From Bailinhaonella thermotolerans (lineage in GTDB: Bacteria; Actinomycetota; Actinomycetes; Streptosporangiales; Streptosporangiaceae): a DNA stretch of 64,000 bases. The stretch lies in NCBI RefSeq assembly GCF_003594875.1, contig NZ_QZEY01000008.1:124001-188000 (forward strand). The letters are read 5' to 3'. The translations under genes were made by a program, and so were the position numbers. Below are positions 59,037-64,000 of this stretch, one piece after another. Every line of letters starts with the position of its first letter. The stretch's first letter is position 1. A model generated the notes under the pieces. It was not told where the DNA came from and made no database searches. It worked only from the letters and a program-made list of their open reading frames with translations.

Positions 59037-59654
59037 TCAGGACTCCTTGACCGCGATGCTCTCGACCGTGTTGGCCACGTGCTCGAAGGCATCGGCAGCG
59101 CTTTCGAGCTGGTCGATGACCTCCTTCATCTTGAGCACGGTCAGCGCGTCGTAGTCACCGCTGAACAGCTTGGCGAGCAGCCGGCGGTAGACCTGGTCGC
59201 CCTGGTTCTCCAGCCGGTTGATCTCGATCCAGTACTCGTTGAGGTTCTTCATGGACCGCAGCCGGGGCATGGCCTCGGCGGTCAGCTCGGCCGCCCGCTC
59301 CAGAACCTCGACCTGGCGCACGACCTCCTTCGGCAGGTGGTCGATCTGGTACAGGACGACCAGATCCGCCGCCGCCTCCATGTAGTCCATGCAGTCGTCG
59401 AGGTTCGAGGCGAGACGGTAGATGTCCTCGCGGTCGAACGGGGTGATGAAGCTTTCGTTGAGGCGCCGCATGATCGCATGCGTACGCTCGTCACCGGCGT
59501 GCTCGCAGGCACGCATCTTCTCGGCGATCCCCTCGCGGTCGGCTCCCTCGCTGATCAGTTCGACCAGCAATCGGGACGCCGTCACGAGGTTGCCCGCAGA
59601 GTCGGCGAACAAGTCGTAGTAGCTGTCCTCACGCGGCGTGAGACGCAGGCGCAC
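59037..59654 (-). CDS. DUF47 / PhoU-like phosphate transport accessory protein
   Basis: 205-residue all-helical protein from GTG 59654. It shows the PhoU-like pattern of repeated ExxxD helices: RACEHAGDERTHAIMRRLNE, FDREDIYRLASNLDDCMDYM and EINRLENQGDQVYRRLLAKL. Such proteins control the PiT transporter encoded downstream. The two genes are five bases apart. The 80-base region upstream includes a possible phosphate-box-like element. Confidence 0.93.
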   Translation of the reverse strand: MRLRLTPREDSYYDLFADSAGNLVTASRLLVELISEGADREGIAEKMRACEHAGDERTHAIMRRLNESFITPFDREDIYRLASNLDDCMDYMEAAADLVVLYQIDHLPKEVVRQVEVLERAAELTAEAMPRLRSMKNLNEYWIEINRLENQGDQVYRRLLAKLFSGDYDALTVLKMKEVIDQLESAADAFEHVANTVESIAVKES

Positions 59655-59738
59655 GTCATACTCCTGATGTGCGGGAACGATCCGCTGAGGATGCTACGGG
59701 CAACCAGCGGAAATGCGAACTTCAGGGCCCGCATACCC

Positions 59739-59760
59739 GTTCGTCACCCTCTCCTCACCC
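59739..59760. promoter_or_regulatory. Possible phosphate-box-like direct repeat
   Basis: GTTCGTCACCC followed directly by TCTCCTCACCC, two 11-base units sharing TCACCC, 85 bases upstream of the DUF47-pit start. Actinomycete PhoP sites are 11-base direct repeats rich in TTCACC, so the match is suggestive but weak. Confidence 0.25.
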
Positions 59761-60290
59761 AACAAGACTGCCCGTCTCTTGTACCTGGATGCGGGAGACA
59801 CGCTCAAGTTGCCGGTACCCTTACCCGCTTTTCCACCCCTTCGCCGGAAAAGTGGACATGGGAGCGTCCGGAATGCGGACGCTTGCGGGGGTCACGACGC
59901 GGCGCCGCGCGACGGAAGGGGCGGTGCGCCGGTTCGCCTGCGGGGCCGGGGCTGAGAGCTTCCGCCGCAGGTGATTCGATCTTCTTTGAGCGATTTGCGG
60001 CCCTTGACGGCGTACGTCCGGAGAGGGGCGCGAACGGGAGCTCCGGCACCGCCGCCGAGGTGGCGACGCTGGATGATCTTGGACGATGACGGGGACGCCC
60101 CAGGCCCCCGCGGACCCGCTCGCGACTAGTCGATCTTGCGACGAGCGCTTCGCGGGCCCGCGCGGCTGTGGGAATCATCACACCGCCCCGGACCCGGCGT
60201 GAGCCGCTCCGAGCCCGCCCCGCGAGTACGCCCGAGGATCCCGCCGCGAGAGCCGTACGGACCGGGCGAGCGCCGCACGAAAGGGAGCGG

Positions 60291-60392
60291 CCGGGCGCGA
60301 ACCGGGGAGGACCGGGCCGAGCCGGGGAGAGCCGGGCGCGAACCGGGGAGGACCGGGCGCGAACCGGGGAGGACCGGGCCGAGCCGGGGCCG
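60291..60392. repeat. 21-bp tandem repeat
   Basis: Five units of 20-21 bases, alternating between CCGGGCGCGAACCGGGGAGG(A) and CCGGGCCGAGCCGGGGAGAG forms, in the 830-base gap (59655-60488) between the DUF47 and dCTP deaminase genes. The rest of that gap contains no credible gene. Confidence 0.85.
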
Positions 60393-60488
60393 GGCGCGCG
60401 CCGTACGGAACGAGGAGACCGGGCGTGAGCCGTACGGCTGCCGCGGCGGCACGCCCGCCGAGAGGGAAAGGGCCGACGGACGGCCGGC

Positions 60489-61064
60489 TCAGACCTCGGT
60501 GCGGTGGAAGTTGAGGTAGGAGCGGGAGGGGGTCGGGCCGCGCTGGCCCTGGTAGTGGCTGCCGTAGACCGCGGAGCCGTACGGGTGCTCGACCGGGGAG
60601 CTGAGCCGGAAGAGGCAGAGCTGCCCGATCTTCATCCCCGGCCACAGCTTGATCGGCAGGGTGGCGACGTTGGACAGCTCCAGCGTCACGTGGCCCTCGA
60701 ACCCGGGGTCGATCCACCCGGCCGTCGAGTGCGTGAGCAGCCCCAGCCGCCCCAGCGAGCTCTTGCCCTCAAGCCGCCCCGCGATGTCGTCGGGCAACTG
60801 CACCAGCTCGTAGGTGCTCGCGAGCACGAACTCCCCGGGGTGCAGGATGAACGGCTCGTCGTCGGCCGGCTCCACCAGCCGCGTCAGGTCGGGCTGCTCC
60901 TGGGCGGGGTCGATGTGCGGGTAACGGTGGTTCTCGAACACCCGGAAGTACCGGTCCAGCCGCACGTCCACGGAGGACGGCTGAATCATGGACGCGTCAG
61001 ACGGATCCAGCCGGACCCGCCCCTTCTCAAGCTCAACTCGAATGTCGCGGTCAGAGAGCAGCAC
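60489..61064 (-). CDS. dcd: dCTP deaminase
   Basis: 191-residue enzyme from GTG 61064 ([20 protein letters not shown]); the longer frame upstream lacks family similarity. Family motifs: [59 protein letters not shown] (arginine/serine substrate contacts and the catalytic glutamate follow in [12 protein letters not shown]), and [11 protein letters not shown]. It converts dCTP to dUTP, or directly to dUMP as in some actinobacterial relatives, for thymidylate synthesis. It is divergent from the tRNA gene. Confidence 0.95.
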   Translation of the reverse strand: MLLSDRDIRVELEKGRVRLDPSDASMIQPSSVDVRLDRYFRVFENHRYPHIDPAQEQPDLTRLVEPADDEPFILHPGEFVLASTYELVQLPDDIAGRLEGKSSLGRLGLLTHSTAGWIDPGFEGHVTLELSNVATLPIKLWPGMKIGQLCLFRLSSPVEHPYGSAVYGSHYQGQRGPTPSRSYLNFHRTEV

Positions 61065-61142
61065 GCTCTGCAACCTACCAACCCCCCACAGCGCAAGCCC
61101 CCGCCCAACGGCATCCCGTCCCCGCCCGCCCAAAATTCCGCT

Positions 61143-61148
61143 AGTATG
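61143..61148 (+). promoter_or_regulatory. Probable -10 box of the tRNA-Gly gene
   Basis: TAGTAT at 61143-61148, 32 bases before the mature tRNA 5' end, in a short AT-rich patch (AAAATTCCGCTAGTATGAC). A matching -35 is not obvious. Confidence 0.45.
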
Positions 61149-61179
61149 ACGAGGCGGTAAGCGCCAAGGCGCGACCCCC

Positions 61180-61253
61180 GCGGGTGTAGTTCAATGGCAG
61201 AACGGCAGCTTCCCAAGCTGCTAGTGCGGGTTCGATTCCCGTCACCCGCTCCA
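61180..61253 (+). tRNA. tRNA-Gly (anticodon CCC)
   Basis: 74 bases including an encoded CCA end. The acceptor stem GCGGGTG pairs with CACCCGC, the D arm holds GTTCAATGGCAGAAC, the anticodon loop is TTCCCAA (anticodon CCC) closed by GGCAGC/GCTGCT, and the T arm is GCGGGTTCGATTCCCGT. It folds as a complete cloverleaf by eye. It reads GGG codons, frequent in this GC-rich genome. Confidence 0.97.
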
Positions 61254-61260
61254 ACAGAGC

Positions 61261-61289
61261 AAGGCCCAGGTCCTCAGGACCCGGGCCTT
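61261..61289 (+). terminator. Terminator of the tRNA-Gly gene
   Basis: 13-base arms AAGGCCCAGGTCC and GGACCCGGGCCTT with one mismatch and a TCA loop, seven bases after the tRNA CCA end and followed by a short T run. Confidence 0.85.
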
Positions 61290-61513
61290 TCCGCTGTACG
61301 GCGAGCCCGCCGTACAGCGCCCCCAGCACCGACCAAAAAGCGACCCCAACGCCCCCGGCCGTACGGCGAACCCAACGCCTTGGTCGTACGTCGGAGCCCG
61401 GGCGAAGCGGGCAGGAAAGCGGCCACCCGAAAGCAAGGTCCTCGCGAGAGAGCGCTCCGCGCGACCGAGCTCAGGCCGCTTTGTGTGGGGGCAAGCCCCC
61501 GCACCCCCGGCGA

Positions 61514-61545
61514 GGGGCTGCCGCCCCTCCCCCTCCCCGCAAACC
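61514..61545. repeat. 32-bp dispersed direct repeat, copy 1
   Basis: Identical over 32 bases (starting GGGGCTGCCGCCCCTCC and ending CGCAAACC) to 62749-62780, in the same orientation, on the other side of the broken HAD hydrolase gene. The surrounding 61290-61810 stretch (520 bases) has no credible gene. Confidence 0.85.
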
Positions 61546-61813
61546 CCGACCGACGCGAAACCGAAAGACGCGTCGGCAAGAACGCGAACGAGGATCCGCA
61601 CGGAGGCGAGGCCGGGCGCCAGGACCGGGGCATCGCCGAAGAAGCCACGGTGAACGCCCAGCCGCCGAGCTGTCGTGCCTTCACGGCAGCCATGTCCCAT
61701 CTCGTCGCGCGAACAGCCCTCTGGCCCTGGAATCCCTCGTTACGGTGCTTCCACCGGTTCACTTCGTGTCCAGGCGGCGCCATGACCGAACAACCGACCC
61801 GTTGAAGACGCTC

Positions 61814-62514
61814 ATGCGGGAACGTCATTGCCGGCCCACCCCGGCCGAGGCCGTCCGCCTGCTCGCCCAGGCCCGTTGCCTCCTGCTCGACTTCGACGGC
61901 CCCGTCTGCGCCGTCTTCGCCGGCCTCCCCGCCCCCACGGTCGCCGCCCGGCTCCGCGACCACCTCGCCCAGTTGGTCCCCGACGTACCACCAGGCGTCA
62001 AGAGACCGACCCGCTTGAGGTCCTCCGCTTCGCCGCCACCGCAGGCCGCGAGGTCAGCGACCGCATCGAGGCCGCCCTGCGCGCCCTGGAAGTGCAGGCG
62101 GTTCCCTGCGCCACGCCCACACCAGGCACCGCCGACGTGATGGCCACTGCCCACCGGGCCGGAAAGCGCCTCGCCGTGGTCAGCAACAACTCCGACGCCG
62201 CCGTCAAGCTCTACACCGACAGCCACGGCCTGTCCGGCCTCATCGACGTCATCTCAGCCCGGGGTATGGCATCCGACCCCGGGCTGCTCAAGCCACACCC
62301 CCACCTCGTGCGCCAGGCCATCGAGGGCTTGGACGCCGATCCCGCGACATGCGTCCTCGTGGGCGACTCCACCGCCGACATCCTCAGCGCCCACAGCGCA
62401 GGCATCCCCTGCATCGGCTACGCCAACAAACCCGGCAAGGCCGACCGCCTCAGCACCGCCGGAGCCGACACCATCATCACGCACATGACCGACCTCCTCC
62501 CCGCCACGACCTGA
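61814..62514 (+). pseudogene. HAD-superfamily hydrolase with a frameshift
   Basis: The reading frame begins at ATG 61814 (MRERHCRPTPAEAVRLLAQA) and reaches the HAD nucleophile motif CLLLDFDGPVCAVFAGLP (about residues 22-40). After LVPDVPP near 61985-62003 the homologous sequence continues in another frame: ETDPLEVLRFAATAGREVSD, VSNNSDAAVKLYTDSHGL, KPHPHLVRQAI and VLVGDSTADILSAHSAGIPC. The change is equivalent to a one-base gain or two-base loss. Each half alone lacks essential motifs, so the gene is either a recent pseudogene or a sequencing error. An intact gene would encode a phosphoglycolate-phosphatase-like enzyme of about 233 residues. Confidence 0.8.
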
Positions 62515-63035
62515 CCAGCGATCCACGCCGAGCACTGCCCAATTTGGCTTCAGAAATCAAGGCGGCGGCTCCGCCGACGCCGCCCCCGCTGTTCCGGCTA
62601 ACGTCGGGATCATGAGCGACCCCGGCACTCCGCCCATGACGCGTGCCCGTGCCGCAGGGGGCGCGCTCTGATCTGGCGGCGGTGGGCGGGGGAGAGAGTG
62701 CCGCCGTCGAAGACGAACGGGACTTTGTCGCCTTCCTGGGGATGGGGTGGGGCTGCCGCCCCTCCCCCTCCCCGCAAACCTCGGCAGACGCCACAGGGGG
62801 AAATGCCGCGACCGTTACAGACAGGGCGAGGCGGCTATCAGCGAGCGTCACGCGAGAGGCGCTCTTAGACCAATCCGCGGAAGCATTACCGGTGGCCGGT
62901 TCGGGGCGGCGGCTGGTGACGTGAAACCCGGTCGCGTGTGCTGCTGGGGCCGGGCACACTTCAGGCATCGAGATCGCGGCTATTCCCGATCTTTGAGCAC
63001 GTTTACGCAGGTCTGTGTGCTAGGAGTAGGCCAGT
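62515..63035. other. Intergenic region with repeat copy
   Basis: 520 bases without a convincing gene. It includes a 19-codon frame from ATG 62612 (MSDPGTPPMTRARAAGGAL) of doubtful meaning, copy 2 of the 32-base repeat, and an AT-richer end (62980-63035) that should hold the promoter of the inositol-monophosphatase-family gene. TAGGAGTAGG at 63021-63030 is the ribosome-binding site of that gene. Confidence 0.5.
62749..62780. repeat. 32-bp dispersed direct repeat, copy 2
   Basis: Exact second copy of 61514-61545. The shared block ends in CCCGCAAACC. Its position, flanking the frameshifted gene with copy 1, would allow deletion of that gene by recombination. Confidence 0.85.
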
Positions 63036-63845
63036 TTGAGGACGGATCACCGGTCGCTGCTCGCCGTCGCCGAGGAGGCGGTGGACATTGCCAGCGATCT
63101 CGCGAGAAGTGAACTGCCCGGCGTGATCACCGGCAAGGGCGACCGGGATATGGCCTCGGAGGTCGATTTCGCCATTGAGCGCGCGGTGCGTGAATTCCTG
63201 CGGGAACGCACGCCGGAGGTGACGTTTCTCGGCGAGGAGGAGGGCGTCTCGGGCGAACGCGCCTATCCGATGTGGGCATTGGATCCGATAGACGGGACCG
63301 CGAACTTCATACGCGGCATCCCGCTCTGCGGCATCTCCCTCGGGCTTGTCGAGCGGACCGGCTTCACCGTCGGCGTGGTCGATCTGCCGTTCCTGGGCTC
63401 GCGGTACACCGCCGTCGTCGGCGAGGGCGCCTCTCGGAACGGCGCCCCGATGAAGGCGAGCCGCGCGGAGGACCTGGGGGACGCGATCGTGGCCATCGGC
63501 GACTACGCCGTGGGGAACGGCTCCGTGGAGAAGAACCGGCTGCGCCTCGCCCTGACCCACCAGCTCGCCGCACGCGCGCAACGTGTCCGGATGCTCGGTT
63601 CGGCCGCGGTCGACCTCTGCTGGGTGGCGGAAGGAAAGATCGACGCGAGCATCATGCTGAGCAACAAGCCCTGGGCCACGAGCGCGGGGGTCGTCATAGC
63701 CCGCGAGGCCGGAGCCGCCGTGGTCGACAGCGGCGGCAGCCCCCACACCCCGGCCTCCCAGGCCACCATCGCCGCCGCCCCCGCCCTGATCCCCCAGATC
63801 CTCGACGCCCTGCGAGCCGCCGAAAGCTCTCTGCCGCCGGATTGA
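63036..63845 (+). CDS. Inositol monophosphatase family protein with altered metal-ligand motif
   Basis: 269 residues from TTG 63036, preceded by TAGGAG. The family motifs are mostly intact: the metal-binding glutamate region FLGEEEGVSG and motif A WALDPIDGTANFIRG (about residues 80-94). Motif B, normally W-D-x-A-A-G, reads KPWATSAGVVIAREAGAA (about 208-225), so the third metal-ligand aspartate is an alanine. Other fold features (ISLGLVERTGFTVGVVDLPF, RMLGSAAVDLCWVAEGKID) are normal. It may be inactive, altered in substrate, or act on a sugar phosphate with fewer metals. Inositol monophosphatase activity would otherwise fit mycothiol and phosphatidylinositol synthesis. Confidence 0.9.
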   Translation: MRTDHRSLLAVAEEAVDIASDLARSELPGVITGKGDRDMASEVDFAIERAVREFLRERTPEVTFLGEEEGVSGERAYPMWALDPIDGTANFIRGIPLCGISLGLVERTGFTVGVVDLPFLGSRYTAVVGEGASRNGAPMKASRAEDLGDAIVAIGDYAVGNGSVEKNRLRLALTHQLAARAQRVRMLGSAAVDLCWVAEGKIDASIMLSNKPWATSAGVVIAREAGAAVVDSGGSPHTPASQATIAAAPALIPQILDALRAAESSLPPD

Positions 63846-63882
63846 CCTCCGCCGCCCGCTTCAAGCACATAAGGCCCGGGCC

Positions 63883-64000
63883 TCACGCCTCCGGCTGTTC
63901 GAGACGCCGGTTGCACGCTCGTTCACGGAGCTCCCGCTCGGCCCGTGCCCGCGCGGTCATTCGCTGCAACAGCGCTCGTGCCTTGGCGATCGTCTCCGTC
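63883..64000 (-). CDS. C-terminal end of an unidentified gene (partial)
   Basis: The last 38 codons of a minus-strand frame reaching the window edge. The visible part is a single Arg/Ala/Glu-rich helix (KARALLQRMTARARAERELR ... NRRLEQPEA) and gives no clue to function. A perfect 12-base palindrome, AGGCCCGGGCCT (63872-63883), overlaps its end and may terminate this gene and the convergent inositol-monophosphatase-family gene. Confidence 0.45.
   Translation of the reverse strand, partial: TETIAKARALLQRMTARARAERELRERACNRRLEQPEA

Noticed and set aside
62643-62924. 93-codon frame before the inositol-monophosphatase-family gene
   Set aside because: It runs through the 32-bp repeat, has no ribosome-binding site and no protein-like pattern.
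61180-63035. Integrated element at the tRNA-Gly gene
   Set aside because: No integrase, no duplicated tRNA 3' end and no phage genes were found; only a 32-bp repeat pair and a broken HAD gene, which is not enough.

Overview
The window is about 64 kb of very GC-rich, gene-dense chromosomal DNA from a filamentous-type actinobacterium. The evidence for this is a GlnR regulator, a mycothiol synthase, the MurT/GatD pair, ECF sigma factors with coupled anti-sigma partners, frequent GTG starts, ATGA/GTGA gene overlaps and strong third-position GC. Gene content and small-protein style suggest Streptosporangiales (Streptosporangiaceae or Thermomonosporaceae); that placement is inference. I see no phage, transposase, CRISPR array or rRNA. 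One tRNA gene (Gly, anticodon CCC) is present.

Layout. 0-3.1 kb: cell-wall amidation genes gatD (cut by the window edge) and murT, then an NADPH:quinone-type reductase. 3.2-6.2 kb: an XRE regulator followed by three small overlapping proteins, then a gene-free stretch with two copies of a long perfect palindrome flanking a 16-bp degenerate tandem array. 6.2-15 kb: signalling genes (PAS-GAF-PP2C phosphatase, ECF sigma factor with a CU044_5270-type membrane protein, a large HerA-like ATPase, a histidine kinase/response regulator pair). 15.6-17.2 kb: a metallo-beta-lactamase/Rieske fusion. 17.4-27.8 kb: a compact Wzx/Wzy-type polysaccharide operon on the minus strand (chain-length protein, aminotransferase, 4,6-dehydratase, glycosyltransferase, polymerase, flippase, membrane-anchored putative glycosidase, initiating sugar-phosphate transferase), with an orphan NarL-type regulator upstream at 28.1-28.8 kb.

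28.8-35.6 kb holds five genes of unknown function that look like one membrane apparatus: a two-TM protein with a degenerate coupling-protein-like core, three translationally coupled Pro-rich single-TM proteins with extracytoplasmic beta-type domains, and a polytopic membrane protein. This is my main candidate for an undescribed system. 35.7-37.7 kb: sulfur metabolism (DUF1416, rhodanese, a cysteine-containing leader peptide that I found by reading the 5' region, a thioredoxin). 37.9-44.9 kb: an accessory carbohydrate module (CBM3-GH16 enzyme, GH20 hexosaminidase, ABC sugar importer, GntR regulator). 45-48.4 kb: ECF sigma/zinc anti-sigma pair, DUF2993 lipoprotein-like protein, MoaD-like protein, glnR.

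48.5-54.9 kb: small catabolic genes with local regulators (aldo/keto reductase with LysR, FAD monooxygenase with MarR, VOC protein, phosphotriesterase-like lactonase, PIG-L deacetylase). 55-61.1 kb: secreted 5'-nucleotidase, mycothiol synthase, phosphate permease with its DUF47 partner, dCTP deaminase. 61.2-64 kb: tRNA-Gly, a frameshifted HAD hydrolase, an inositol-monophosphatase-family protein with a changed metal-ligand motif, and the tail of a further gene.

A recurring oddity is short tandem repetition. It occurs inside protein termini (Ser/Ala, Gly-Thr-Ala, Asp-Gly-Arg, Gly-Ser tracts), across stop codons, and between genes, together with a dispersed 14-mer found exactly five times.
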